Of a stretch of 37,213 bases of DNA, positions 6,616-14,333 are shown one piece after another (the first letter of the stretch is position 1; the number at the start of each line of letters is the position of its first letter). Where the stretch lies: the NCBI GenBank assembly GCA_004558105.1, contig SFEB01000005.1, positions 1-37,213 on the forward strand, written 5' to 3'. The notes below the pieces were generated by a model. It was given only the letters and a program-made list of their open reading frames with translations, searched no databases and was not told the DNA's origin. Source of the DNA: Clostridiales bacterium (GTDB taxonomy: Bacteria > Bacillota > Clostridia > Christensenellales > CAG-314). Position numbers and translations under genes: made by a program.

Positions 6616-7653
6616 CTACGCCCTCGGCACGAAACCGAGTTTTTTATAAACTTTCGTCAAGGTGCGGCGAGCGCGGTAATACGCTTTCTCCGCTCCCTCC
6701 GCCAACACCGTGTTGAGATAAGCCTTGTCCGCCAACAAACGCTTCTGCTCCTTTTGAATAGGTTCCAGAACGGCGATAACGGCGTCGGCTATACGGGGTT
6801 TGAATACGCCGTATCCGGCTCCTTCAAATTCTTTCTCCGCTTCCTGAACGGTGCAACCGGCAAACGCCGAGTAGATGGTCAAAAGATTGGAAATTTCCGG
6901 CTTATCATCGCCGAAACGCACACGGGTATCGCTGTCCGTAACCGCGCGCTTAAACTTGCGACGGATCTCGTCGGGAGTATCGGTCATAGAAATAAACGCG
7001 TTCTCGTTTTCGTCGCTCTTACTCATCTTGGCTCCGGCGTCCTGCAAACTCATTATTCGCGACCCGTGTTTGGCGATATACGGTTCCGGCACGACAAAAG
7101 TAGTGCCGTAGCGGGAATTGAAACGCTGAGCGATGTCACGGGACAGTTCAAGATGCTGTTTCTGGTCGGCGCCGACGGGTACAAGGTCGGTCTGATACAG
7201 CAGAATATCGCTCGCCATCAATACGGGATAATCCATGAGTCCCATATTGATATTGTCGGCATGCCTGGCGCACTTGTCCTTAAACTGAGTCATGCGGTTG
7301 AGTTCTCCGACGTAAGTAACGGTATTCAACGCCCATGCCAACTCTGCATGACAAGGCACGTGGGATTGAACGAAAATAGTGCTTTTTTCCGGATTAAGTC
7401 CGCACGCAAGGTACAACGCCAGCAAATTCCAGGTATTTGCCCGCAGTTCCGACGGCTCCTGCGCCACCGTAATGGCATGCAAATCCACTATACAAAAGAT
7501 ACTGTCGTAATCTTCCTGCAAAGTCAACCAGTTTTTGATTGCGCCCACGTAGTTGCCTATGGTGATTTTTCCGCTGGGCTGGATACCGCTGAACAGCACC
7601 TTCTTCTTTTCCTGCTTTTCTTCAGTCTGATTTAAAACCGTTTTTTCTGCCAT
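6616..7653 (-). CDS. trpS: Tryptophanyl-tRNA synthetase
   Basis: Charges tRNA-Trp with tryptophan in the cytoplasm. Class I synthetase signatures are present: PSGKITIGNYVGA (the HIGH-equivalent TIGN, residues 31-34) and KMSKS (209-213). The protein is 345 residues, slightly longer than usual because of an extra Lys/Glu/Gln-rich stretch of about 18 residues before VLFSGIQPSG. A ribosome-binding site (GGAG) and a good promoter precede it. It is the first gene of an operon continuing into DUF5685, the J-like protein and the membrane protein. The short leader leaves no room for a T-box. Confidence 0.96.
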   Translation of the reverse strand: MAEKTVLNQTEEKQEKKKVLFSGIQPSGKITIGNYVGAIKNWLTLQEDYDSIFCIVDLHAITVAQEPSELRANTWNLLALYLACGLNPEKSTIFVQSHVPCHAELAWALNTVTYVGELNRMTQFKDKCARHADNINMGLMDYPVLMASDILLYQTDLVPVGADQKQHLELSRDIAQRFNSRYGTTFVVPEPYIAKHGSRIMSLQDAGAKMSKSDENENAFISMTDTPDEIRRKFKRAVTDSDTRVRFGDDKPEISNLLTIYSAFAGCTVQEAEKEFEGAGYGVFKPRIADAVIAVLEPIQKEQKRLLADKAYLNTVLAEGAEKAYYRARRTLTKVYKKLGFVPRA

Positions 7654-7672
7654 AAAAAAATCTCCATTTTTT

Positions 7673-7701
7673 ATTGTAACAAATCTTTACGAAAAAATCA
7701 A
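7673..7701 (-). promoter_or_regulatory. trpS operon promoter
   Basis: Minus-strand TTGATT (7696-7701), 17-nt spacer, TACAAT (7673-7678); the trpS ATG lies 19 nt further on after a GGAG ribosome-binding site. Confidence 0.7.
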
Positions 7702-7705
7702 CTAA

Positions 7706-7734
7706 AAAAGGTCATACCGTTAGTATGACCTTTT
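7706..7734 (-). terminator. Terminator after the small P-loop gene
   Basis: Perfect 12-bp stem aaaaggtcatac / gtatgacctttt with a 5-nt loop, followed on the minus strand by further T residues. It overlaps no gene and separates the P-loop gene from the trpS promoter. Confidence 0.88.
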
Positions 7735-7749
7735 AAAATTGAATTTAGT

Positions 7750-8175
7750 TTAAAATTTGAATAAAGTATCGTATTTTTTAAGATATTCGGGCAATTCGTC
7801 CTTGATGCTGAACGTAAAGATAAAGTCCACGCTGAATTTGGCCGAAAGAACTGCCAGCGCGTCAAACATTTTTTCGAGGTTTTCTATATCGTTTTTAACG
7901 ATTTTTACAATTCCGTCGAAGAAAATCTTTTCGATATCGTAGTTTCCCGCAAGAATACCGCTGACGAAAGCGATAAAAGTGTTTTCGCAACGAACGTCGT
8001 ATTCGCTGGTATCCACCAACTTGATCTTGTGGTCGAGATCATGCATACGAGACATATCCTTGTCTATATAAACGAGGTCGCCCTTTGCCGTTGCTACGCT
8101 TGCATTTGCGAGTTCTACGAGTTTTTTGGTTTTGCCGCAACCTTTCGTGCCGTAAATAAGATGAATTTTATCCAT
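7750..8175 (-). CDS. Small P-loop NTPase of unknown function
   Basis: A 141-residue protein with a clear Walker A motif near its start (GTKGCGKTKKL, GxxGxGKT at residues 9-16) and a Walker B-like strand KIFFDGI about 75 residues later. It lacks helicase, AAA sensor or kinase lid motifs that I can recognise, so it looks like a minimal ATPase domain; such proteins are usually annotated only as ATP-binding. A strong ribosome-binding site (aggaggt) and its own promoter and terminator make it a single-gene unit. Substrate and partners are unknown. Confidence 0.8.
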   Translation of the reverse strand: MDKIHLIYGTKGCGKTKKLVELANASVATAKGDLVYIDKDMSRMHDLDHKIKLVDTSEYDVRCENTFIAFVSGILAGNYDIEKIFFDGIVKIVKNDIENLEKMFDALAVLSAKFSVDFIFTFSIKDELPEYLKKYDTLFKF

Positions 8176-8205
8176 TATTACCTCCTGCTGTGTCCTATTT
8201 ATAAT

Positions 8206-8233
8206 ATTGTACCAAAAAATTTTAAAATTTCAA
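8206..8233 (-). promoter_or_regulatory. Promoter of the small P-loop gene
   Basis: Minus-strand TTGAAA (8228-8233), 16-nt spacer, TACAAT (8206-8211) with TG just upstream. It begins 7 bp past the aminotransferase stop, in place of an obvious terminator. Confidence 0.65.
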
Positions 8234-8239
8234 TACCTT

Positions 8240-9439
8240 TCAGCAAATTTCACCGATAAATTTTTTGATGCGTTCGATACCCTTACGGATAACGGGAATA
8301 TCAAGCGTGTAAGTAAGTCTTATATATTTATCCGCGCCGAAGCTTTCGCAAGGTATAACCGCAACGTGCGCTTTTTCCAACAACGTTTCGGAGAATTCCA
8401 ACGGCGTGTTGATGACTTTGCCCTGATAGGATTTTCCCAAAAGTCCGGAAAGGTCGACCATTACGTAAAACGCACCGCTGCCTTTGATGCACTTGACCTT
8501 GTTGCAGTCCGAAAAAGCGTCGAGAAGCGCGTTGCGACGCTCTTCAAACACTTTGCGCATGTTTGCGATAAACTCTTCCCCTTCTCTTAACGCCGTAACC
8601 GAAGCATGTTGAGCGATAGTGTTCGGGTTGCTGCTTTCATGGCTCTGCAACGCTCCCATGCGTTTTGCGAGAACGGCGCTGCTTGCGGAATAACCGATTC
8701 TCCAACCGGTCATAGCGTACGCCTTGCTCATGCCGTTGATAACGATGGTGCGTTCTTTCATGTCTTCGTTGACCTGCGCAAGAGAAAAGTGCTTTTTGCC
8801 GTCGTAAGCAAGAGCCTCGTAAATCTCGTCGGAAATAACGTAAATATCCGGATAAGCTTTGAGCATCTCGGCAAATTCTTCCAACTTCTCGCGAGGATAA
8901 AGCGTACCCGTGGGGTTGTTGGGAGTGTTGATAATGATAGCCTTCGTCTTGTCGGTAATCGCCGCCTTAACCGCGTCTACGTCCAAAGCAAAACCGTTGT
9001 CGGCACTCATTGTGACTACTACGGGCGTACCGCCGCAGATTTTTACCAATTCCGGATAAGTAAGCCAATAGGGAGCAATGATAATGACTTCGTCGCCCTC
9101 TTCAACCGTGACCTGAATGGCGTTAAACAAACTTTGCTTTGCGCCGCTGCTGACTACGATCTGATCCTGAGCGTAAGTAAGATTGTTGTCGCGTGCGAGT
9201 TTTTCGCATACGGCGTCCTTTAACGCCGGCATACCGCTGGCAGCCGTGTACTTGGTAAAACCTTTATCCAACGCTTTTTTTGCGGCGTCGATAATAAAGT
9301 CGGGGGTGTTGAAATCCGGTTCGCCTGCGGCAAAACTGATAAGGTCAATTCCTTCGGCTTTCATCTTGTTGGCTTTTGCGGTAATCGCAAGCGTAAGACT
9401 GGGTGAGACGTTTTTGGCTCTGTTGGTTATTGTTAACAT
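8240..9439 (-). CDS. Class I/II pyridoxal-phosphate aminotransferase (aspartate aminotransferase-like)
   Basis: A 399-residue fold-type I PLP enzyme that probably interconverts aspartate and oxaloacetate using 2-oxoglutarate/glutamate. Visible motifs are the substrate loop ISFAAGEPDFNTP, NTPNNPTGTL (NNPTG at 174-178), SDEIYEALAYDG and the PLP-lysine segment NGMSKAYAMTGWRIGY with Lys239; RLTYTL near the C-terminus carries the carboxylate-binding Arg. Related enzymes act on aromatic amino acids or alanine, so substrate is inferred from closest family appearance (AspC/AspB type). A GGAGG ribosome-binding site precedes the ATG. It follows prfA by 64 bp with only a weak hairpin between, so it is likely the distal gene of the prfA operon. 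Confidence 0.9.
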   Translation of the reverse strand: MLTITNRAKNVSPSLTLAITAKANKMKAEGIDLISFAAGEPDFNTPDFIIDAAKKALDKGFTKYTAASGMPALKDAVCEKLARDNNLTYAQDQIVVSSGAKQSLFNAIQVTVEEGDEVIIIAPYWLTYPELVKICGGTPVVVTMSADNGFALDVDAVKAAITDKTKAIIINTPNNPTGTLYPREKLEEFAEMLKAYPDIYVISDEIYEALAYDGKKHFSLAQVNEDMKERTIVINGMSKAYAMTGWRIGYSASSAVLAKRMGALQSHESSNPNTIAQHASVTALREGEEFIANMRKVFEERRNALLDAFSDCNKVKCIKGSGAFYVMVDLSGLLGKSYQGKVINTPLEFSETLLEKAHVAVIPCESFGADKYIRLTYTLDIPVIRKGIERIKKFIGEIC

Positions 9440-9503
9440 TATTCTTCCTCCAAAAAACCGTTTTTACGGATTTATTTGTTTTTTATTTTTTATTTTTATA
9501 TTT

Positions 9504-10577
9504 TTATTCGTCGCTGCTGTTCTGCAATTTTGCCGTCTGGTCGGCGATGCGCAAAGCTTCTATCATTTCGCCTATATCGCCGTTCATAAAGTTTTCGATA
9601 CTGTACAACGTAAAGTTTATACGGTGATCGGTAACCCTCCCCTGCGGAAAGTTGTAGGTGCGTATGCGTTCGCTACGGTCACCCGTGCCGACCTGAGTTT
9701 TTCGCGCGTCAGCATACTCTTTGTCAGCCTGAGTCTGGTACAAGTCGTAAAGTTTGCTTTTGAGCATTTCCAACGCGTACTCGCGGTTTTGAATCTGACT
9801 TCTTTGCGTCTGGCATGCAACAACTATACCCGTAGGTATATGAGTAATACGAATGGCGCTCTCGGTCTTGTTGATGTGCTGACCGCCTGCGCCGCTGCTA
9901 CGGTAAGTGTCGACTTTAAGGTCTTTTTCGTTTATTTCTATTTCCACGTCGGTGGTTTCGGGCAACACGGCAACCGTAACCGTACTTGTATGGATACGCC
10001 CCTGAGACTCGGTTTCGGGAACGCGCTGAACGCGGTGCACGCCGCCTTCAAACTTGAAACGACTGTAAGCGCCGTTGCCTATTACCTTGAAAGAAACTTC
10101 TTTCACGCCGCCCAACTCGTTTTCGTTGGCGTCGATTTCTTCTACCTTCCAGCGCATTTTTTCCGCATACATGTAATACATGCGTCGGATTTCGCCTGCG
10201 AACAAAGCCGCTTCCTCACCGCCTGCGCCCGCACGAATTTCAATGATAACGTTCTTTTCGTCGTTGGGGTCGACGGGCAGTAACAAAACTTTTAGTTCTT
10301 CTTCCAACGTTTCGCGCCTGGCTTTCAACTCCTTGATTTCTTCGTGCAGAAGTTCTTTCATCTCTTCGTCCGACTCTGCGTCAGCGAGTTCCAGACTGTC
10401 TTTTAACGCTTCTTCGTTTTTGCGCCACTCGTCGTACTTTTCGACTATGGGCGTCAGACCGCTATGCTCTTTCACGAGTTTTTTCCACTCGTTATTGTTG
10501 GCAATAACCTCCGGCTTGGCGATTTCTTCGGTTAAAAATTCATATCTTTGTTTGGCTTTGTCAAGTTTATTGAACAT
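9504..10577 (-). CDS. prfA: Peptide chain release factor 1
   Basis: Terminates translation at UAA and UAG. The frame is open from 10640 but I place the start at 10577 (MFNKLDKAKQRYEF), preceded by the ribosome-binding site aaaggaaa; this gives 357 residues, the usual RF1 length. The codon-recognition motif PxT appears as PET (187-189, in RVPETESQGRIHTS) and the catalytic GGQ is at 230-232 (SSGAGGQHINKTESA). It starts 4 bp after the stop of the yqhQ-prmC fusion, whose PrmC part methylates this GGQ glutamine, so substrate and modifying enzyme are co-expressed. Confidence 0.97.
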   Translation of the reverse strand: MFNKLDKAKQRYEFLTEEIAKPEVIANNNEWKKLVKEHSGLTPIVEKYDEWRKNEEALKDSLELADAESDEEMKELLHEEIKELKARRETLEEELKVLLLPVDPNDEKNVIIEIRAGAGGEEAALFAGEIRRMYYMYAEKMRWKVEEIDANENELGGVKEVSFKVIGNGAYSRFKFEGGVHRVQRVPETESQGRIHTSTVTVAVLPETTDVEIEINEKDLKVDTYRSSGAGGQHINKTESAIRITHIPTGIVVACQTQRSQIQNREYALEMLKSKLYDLYQTQADKEYADARKTQVGTGDRSERIRTYNFPQGRVTDHRINFTLYSIENFMNGDIGEMIEALRIADQTAKLQNSSDE

Positions 10578-10581
10578 TTTT

Positions 10582-12333
10582 TTATTTCCTTTTAGTGGCA
10601 AGCACCATACGGTCGTTGCCGGAATAATCTTTGAGAACAACCACGTCGTAGTTCTTTTTAAACAAGGCGGGTACGCTTTCGCCCTGGTCGTAACCTATTT
10701 CCATATACAGTTTGCCGCCGTCGGTCAGGTGTTTTCCTGCCTTTTCCGCCAGAAGCCGGTAAAAGTCCAATCCGTCCCTGCCGCCGTCCAGAGCGGAATG
10801 AGGTTCGTAATCCTTTACGCTTTCGTCCAGAGTCGGGATAACGTCGGTGGGAATATACGGGGGATTGCATACGATAAGGTCGTACCTGCCCCTTACCTTT
10901 CCGAACATATCGGTGCAAACGTACTTTATCTTCTTTTTATTTACGCCTATCCTTTCGGCGTTGTACTTCGTAACTTTTAAGGCGTATTTGCTGACGTCGG
11001 CAAAAGTGACTTTTGCGTCGGTCTTGCTCGCGACCGTCAACCCGATACAACCGCTTCCGCAACACAAATCCAGTACGTCGGTCGGATTTGCCTTTATCGC
11101 CTGTTCGGCAAGCAACTCGGTTTCTAACCTGGGAATAAGAACTTTATCGTCGACGTACAAAAAGTTTTCAAAAAACGGCGCGGCAGACACCGCATAAGCA
11201 AAAGGTTTGCCGTTTTTGATTTCTTCTATCGCCTTTTCCGCCTTAGCAAAATAACAGACGCTGACCACCGCTTTGTTCAGGTCGGTTTTGTTTTTTAAAT
11301 GAGTCAACCCTTTTGCCATCCATTCGGCGTTGTATTCGTCCAGATCGTTTTCTTTAAGCTTGCCTCTGACGAATTCTACGAACTCCCCGTAAGGTCTCGG
11401 CTCGGGGAACTTGACCTCCGGCAAACCCGGATCGGCGTCCATTTCCAACACCTTTTTAAACGAAGCGATAGCGACTTCGCACATGTCGTCGGTGGGTTCT
11501 GCCGTCGTCAGACGTTGCATTGCTTTTCCCAGTCCTTTAAGCGGATTAAAAATCCTGCAACTCGTTTTTGCAAGGAGCATCAGGACTTCGTAACTTATCG
11601 ACGCAACCAGAGGAACGAAAGCGAGATTGATTAAAAACCTCACCCATCCCTTGTCAAAGTAAGCGTTAAAGCCCACCGCGGTAAAGACGAAAGCCGCCGC
11701 CATGATGATAATAACGGACAACACGAAAACGTACACGATAAACGAAGTACCGCACCTGTCGTGGTGCTTACTGCACTTCTGGACGTTTTCCACCGTCAGT
11801 TCCATTTCGTTTTCGAAACATGCTATGGTTTTGTGCTCGGCGCCGTGATACATAAACAGACGTTTAATATCTTTCATTCTAGATACCAGAATAAAGTACG
11901 CCAGAATGATAATGATTTTAGCCGCCTCCTGAATGGCGACTGTCGCCACTCTCGACAGACTGACGAACTCGCCTATCCATTTGGGAATGTACGTAGGCAA
12001 AAAGACGAACAGTCCCAACGCCAGCACTATACCCAAAAACGCCGATACCCACAATGCGTTTTTTAAGGTCTTGTCGTCGCCCTCGGTTATTTCCGTCTCG
12101 CCGGCCACTTCGGCAGAACGCATAGTCGTCCCTACGCCGAGTATAAGACTGTTTATCAGGTTTGCTATACCGCGTAAAAACGGTATCTTATTGATTGCTT
12201 TTTTCGGCGGAATACGCGTTGCTTCCAGCCTGATGACGCCGGCTTCGTCGCGGACGGCAAGAGCCATACTTCTCTCGCCTCTCATCATCACGCCTTCCAT
12301 CACTGCCTGACCGCCTATCTTGGTTTTGGCCAT
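10582..12333 (-). CDS. prmC: DUF1385 (YqhQ) membrane protein fused to release-factor glutamine methyltransferase PrmC
   Basis: One uninterrupted frame encodes two proteins that are usually separate. Residues 1 to ~300 are DUF1385/YqhQ: KIGGQAVMEGVMMRG at the start, membrane helices near 94-113, 133-150, 200-222 and 233-256, and the HGAEHK motif (163-168). Residues ~312-583 are PrmC: a helical N-terminal domain, the SAM-binding loop LDLCCGSGCIGL (421-432) and the catalytic NPPY (490-493) that methylates the GGQ glutamine of RF1/RF2. The start at 12333 is chosen because MAKTKIGGQ follows an AGGTGA ribosome-binding site; the frame is open further to 12384, but that stretch is promoter. The PrmC domain would sit on the cytoplasmic face of the membrane. 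What the YqhQ part does is not established. Confidence 0.92.
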   Translation of the reverse strand: MAKTKIGGQAVMEGVMMRGERSMALAVRDEAGVIRLEATRIPPKKAINKIPFLRGIANLINSLILGVGTTMRSAEVAGETEITEGDDKTLKNALWVSAFLGIVLALGLFVFLPTYIPKWIGEFVSLSRVATVAIQEAAKIIIILAYFILVSRMKDIKRLFMYHGAEHKTIACFENEMELTVENVQKCSKHHDRCGTSFIVYVFVLSVIIIMAAAFVFTAVGFNAYFDKGWVRFLINLAFVPLVASISYEVLMLLAKTSCRIFNPLKGLGKAMQRLTTAEPTDDMCEVAIASFKKVLEMDADPGLPEVKFPEPRPYGEFVEFVRGKLKENDLDEYNAEWMAKGLTHLKNKTDLNKAVVSVCYFAKAEKAIEEIKNGKPFAYAVSAAPFFENFLYVDDKVLIPRLETELLAEQAIKANPTDVLDLCCGSGCIGLTVASKTDAKVTFADVSKYALKVTKYNAERIGVNKKKIKYVCTDMFGKVRGRYDLIVCNPPYIPTDVIPTLDESVKDYEPHSALDGGRDGLDFYRLLAEKAGKHLTDGGKLYMEIGYDQGESVPALFKKNYDVVVLKDYSGNDRMVLATKRK

Positions 12334-12352
12334 AATTTTTTCACCTGAATCA

Positions 12353-12381
12353 ATTATAACAGAGTATCGTTTTTTTTGCAA
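12353..12381 (-). promoter_or_regulatory. Promoter of the yqhQ-prmC / prfA / aminotransferase operon
   Basis: Minus-strand TTGCAA (12376-12381), 17-nt spacer, perfect TATAAT (12353-12358). It lies directly after the rpmE terminator, so the release-factor operon has its own promoter. Confidence 0.75.
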
Positions 12382-12382
12382 C

Positions 12383-12409
12383 AAAAAAGCACAGAAAGTA
12401 TTTCTGCGC
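12383..12409 (-). terminator. rpmE terminator
   Basis: Minus-strand stem GCGCAGAAA / TTTCTGTGC (one G-U pair, 3-nt loop) followed by six T residues. It starts 20 bp beyond the rpmE stop. Confidence 0.82.
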
Positions 12410-12429
12410 CTCTTGGATGTTTGCGCGGT

Positions 12430-12633
12430 TTACATACCGTAGCGTTTTTTGAATCTATCAACTCTACCGCCGGCATCGACCAATTTTTGTTTGCCAGTAA
12501 AATACGGGTGGCATTTATTGCAAATTTCAACTTTGATGACGTCGCCTTTCTTGGTGCTGCCCGTTACGAATTTTTCGCCGCAAGCGCACTCTACGGTAAC
12601 CTGATGATAATCCGGATGAATGTTTTCTTTCAT
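12430..12633 (-). CDS. rpmE: 50S ribosomal protein L31, zinc-binding type
   Basis: A 67-residue large-subunit protein bridging the two ribosomal subunits. It begins MKENIHPDYHQVTVECACG and retains all four zinc-ligand cysteines of the C+ form: C16, C18, C38 and C41 (ECACG and CNKC). The characteristic HPYFTGKQKLVDAGGRVDRF follows. The ribosome-binding site is AGAGGTGA, and a strong promoter lies 36 bp upstream of the start. Its position ahead of yqhQ, prmC and prfA is the usual order in Bacillota. Confidence 0.97.
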   Translation of the reverse strand: MKENIHPDYHQVTVECACGEKFVTGSTKKGDVIKVEICNKCHPYFTGKQKLVDAGGRVDRFKKRYGM

Positions 12634-12668
12634 GGGTACTCACCTCTCTACTTAATTTCAGCCTTGCT

Positions 12669-12697
12669 ATTATACTCTACTTGACGATTCAAGTCAA
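12669..12697 (-). promoter_or_regulatory. rpmE promoter with an overlapping inverted repeat
   Basis: Minus-strand TTGACT (12692-12697), 17-nt spacer, perfect TATAAT (12669-12674). The -35 region is part of the short dyad CTTGAC-7 nt-GTCAAG, which could be an operator or chance. Confidence 0.8.
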
Positions 12698-12805
12698 GGA
12701 TTTTTCAACAACTTTTTAATTTTGCCCGTTTTTCTCCCCGTTTTTTAAAAATAAAGTCGATTTTACTCGATTTTTATAAACTGTTAAAAACAAATCGTCA
12801 AAAGG

Positions 12806-12834
12806 TAGACATTTCTTTTATTGTTTGTTATAAT
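12806..12834 (+). promoter_or_regulatory. Promoter of the dehydrogenase-like gene
   Basis: TAGACA (12806-12811), 17-nt spacer, perfect TATAAT (12829-12834), followed 30 nt later by the ATG with a cggaga ribosome-binding site. It is divergent from the rpmE promoter across about 110 bp of AT-rich DNA. Confidence 0.75.
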
Positions 12835-12863
12835 TTATACAATCGATAAAATCGGAGAATTTT

Positions 12864-13880
12864 ATGAAAGCGTGGAAATTGGTAGGAAAAAACAAATTTG
12901 AGCTCGTTACACGGGATTTGACCGAAATGGACGAAAACAAGGACGTTAAAATCAAGATGAGCAAAGTTATGTTTTCGCGCGACGATTGTTTTTTGATGAA
13001 CAATCCCCCCGAAGACAAACAACTTATCCTCGGTACCGCCGGTATCGGCGTGGTCAGCGAAGTTTTCGATGCGTCTACTTCTCGCTTTTCGCGTATGGAC
13101 AGAGTCATCATAGAGCCGTACATAGCGTGCGGCACCTGCCGCTACTGCCAGGACAATAAACAATCCCTCTGTCGGAACAAACAGGTACTCGGCGTGGACA
13201 TGGACGGACTTATGCAGGACTTTATCTGCCTGCCTCACAACTGTCTGTACCTTATTCCCGACGTGGTAAGCACCGACGACGCGGTACTCACCCCTCTTAT
13301 CAGCCTTGCTCTCAACGTCATCGATAAAATAAATCTCGACAAGGGCGATCATGTCGCAATATTCGGCGGCGGAATTCTCGGTATTGTCATAGCCGCTCTC
13401 GCAAACTATTATCAGGCAATGCCCATTCTCGTGGACAACGACCCCACCATTATTCAGACGGCGTTATATAAAAATATTTTTTACTCCTTCCTTCCCGAAA
13501 AAGACGATATCAACGCAAAAATTTTTACCGCTACGGGTGGTAGAAAATGCGAAAAAGTAGTGTTTTTAACCGAAAGCATCACCCCTATCGACGTCGCTCT
13601 CGATAACTGCGGAATAGGCGGAACCGTCTGTTTGTGCGGCACTCACAAAAAAGATATAACGATGCCAATGCAATATATCCTGGAAAAAAATCTTACGGTC
13701 AACGCCGTCGACAACAGCTACGGCAACTTCCTGTCCGCTTTGAATATTCTCACTAAAGGAGTTATCAAAGCAGACGACTTTATCCGCGAAGAAGTCAATT
13801 TTGCAGACGTCGACAAGACTCTCCCCGATATAACCGAAGAACAAACGCTGCGTAAAAACATCGTAGTAAAATGCGAATAG
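12864..13880 (+). CDS. Medium-chain dehydrogenase/reductase-like protein lacking catalytic zinc ligands
   Basis: A 338-residue protein with the MDR (zinc alcohol dehydrogenase) layout: GroES-like N-terminal domain, then a Rossmann domain with GGGILG (168-173) for NAD(P). The structural zinc lobe is intact, with four cysteines at 89, 92, 95 and 103 (ACGTCRYCQDNKQSLC). The catalytic zinc site is not: where the family has GICGTD and GHE, this protein has VMFSRDD (35-41) and LGTAGIG (56-62), so Cys, His and Glu are all replaced. It may use another chemistry, as zinc-free MDR reductases do, or act as a non-enzymatic protein. It is a single-gene unit with its own promoter and terminator. Substrate unknown. 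Confidence 0.8.
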   Translation: MKAWKLVGKNKFELVTRDLTEMDENKDVKIKMSKVMFSRDDCFLMNNPPEDKQLILGTAGIGVVSEVFDASTSRFSRMDRVIIEPYIACGTCRYCQDNKQSLCRNKQVLGVDMDGLMQDFICLPHNCLYLIPDVVSTDDAVLTPLISLALNVIDKINLDKGDHVAIFGGGILGIVIAALANYYQAMPILVDNDPTIIQTALYKNIFYSFLPEKDDINAKIFTATGGRKCEKVVFLTESITPIDVALDNCGIGGTVCLCGTHKKDITMPMQYILEKNLTVNAVDNSYGNFLSALNILTKGVIKADDFIREEVNFADVDKTLPDITEEQTLRKNIVVKCE

Positions 13881-13897
13881 TCGGAAATAATCGAAAT

Positions 13898-13930
13898 ACG
13901 GTTACGGAATAATCCGTAACCGTTTTTATT
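13898..13930 (+). terminator. Terminator of the dehydrogenase-like gene
   Basis: Perfect 11-bp stem acggttacgga / tccgtaaccgt, 4-nt loop, followed by ttttatt, 17 bp after the stop codon. Confidence 0.9.
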
Positions 13931-13940
13931 ACAAATTCAC

Positions 13941-13965
13941 GCGTCTTGTCCAAAGACGCTTTTTT
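13941..13965 (+). terminator. Second stem-loop with T run
   Basis: Stem gcgtctt / aagacgc with a 5-nt loop and six T residues, immediately after the first terminator and just before the next promoter. It acts as a tandem terminator or backup. Confidence 0.7.
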
Positions 13966-13978
13966 GCGCTTTTTTTGC

Positions 13979-14007
13979 TTGATTAAACACCGCTTTTGTG
14001 CTAAAAT
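13979..14007 (+). promoter_or_regulatory. Promoter of the Sel1 / mnmA / ABC exporter operon
   Basis: TTGATT (13979-13984), 17-nt spacer, TAAAAT (14002-14007). The first gene begins only 7 nt downstream, so its mRNA may start at or within one base of the ATG. Confidence 0.7.
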
Positions 14008-14014
14008 CTGAAAT

Positions 14015-14332
14015 ATGAAAGACACTAACGACGTATTAAAAATAACGAAACTTGCCGAGGCGGGCGACGTTGCGGCGATGATAGACCTTGCCCGCCGCTA
14101 CGAAGGCGGACTGGGCGTGGACAAAGACGTAGATACCGCTTTTTGGTGGTGGAAAAAAGCCGCCGATGCCGGCAGCGCGGACGCACAGTACGAAGTTTCC
14201 GTCTGGTACACCGACGGAGTTCATTGCGTGCCCGACTACCAGAAATCGGTTTTTTACTGTAAACGCGCGGCAATGCAAGGGCATGAAGAAGCCATAGAGT
14301 ACCTTGAAGTGCTTTCGGCATGGGACGTGTGA
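14015..14332 (+). CDS. Small Sel1-repeat protein
   Basis: A 105-residue protein made of about two and a half Sel1-like (TPR-related) helical repeats: AEAGDVAAMIDLARRYEGGL, then TAFWWWKKAADAGSADAQYE, then KSVFYCKRAAMQGHEEAIEY. Such repeats form protein-binding scaffolds. No signal peptide is visible, so it should be cytoplasmic. It ends one base before the mnmA start, indicating translational coupling, but why a Sel1 protein is paired with a tRNA-thiolation enzyme is not evident. The -10 box ends 7 nt before the ATG and there is no ribosome-binding site, so it may be translated from a leaderless mRNA. Confidence 0.8.
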   Translation: MKDTNDVLKITKLAEAGDVAAMIDLARRYEGGLGVDKDVDTAFWWWKKAADAGSADAQYEVSVWYTDGVHCVPDYQKSVFYCKRAAMQGHEEAIEYLEVLSAWDV

Positions 14333-14333
14333 C

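Noticed and set aside
9458..9469. ccgt/acgg stem plus six T residues before the aminotransferase gene as a terminator
   Set aside because: Only a 4-bp stem and it sits against the ribosome-binding site; no promoter follows, so a full stop here would silence the gene.
9183..10283. Plus-strand open frame of 366 codons opposite the aminotransferase and prfA
   Set aside because: It crosses two well-supported leftward genes and has no promoter, ribosome-binding site or domain; it is a shadow of their codon pattern.
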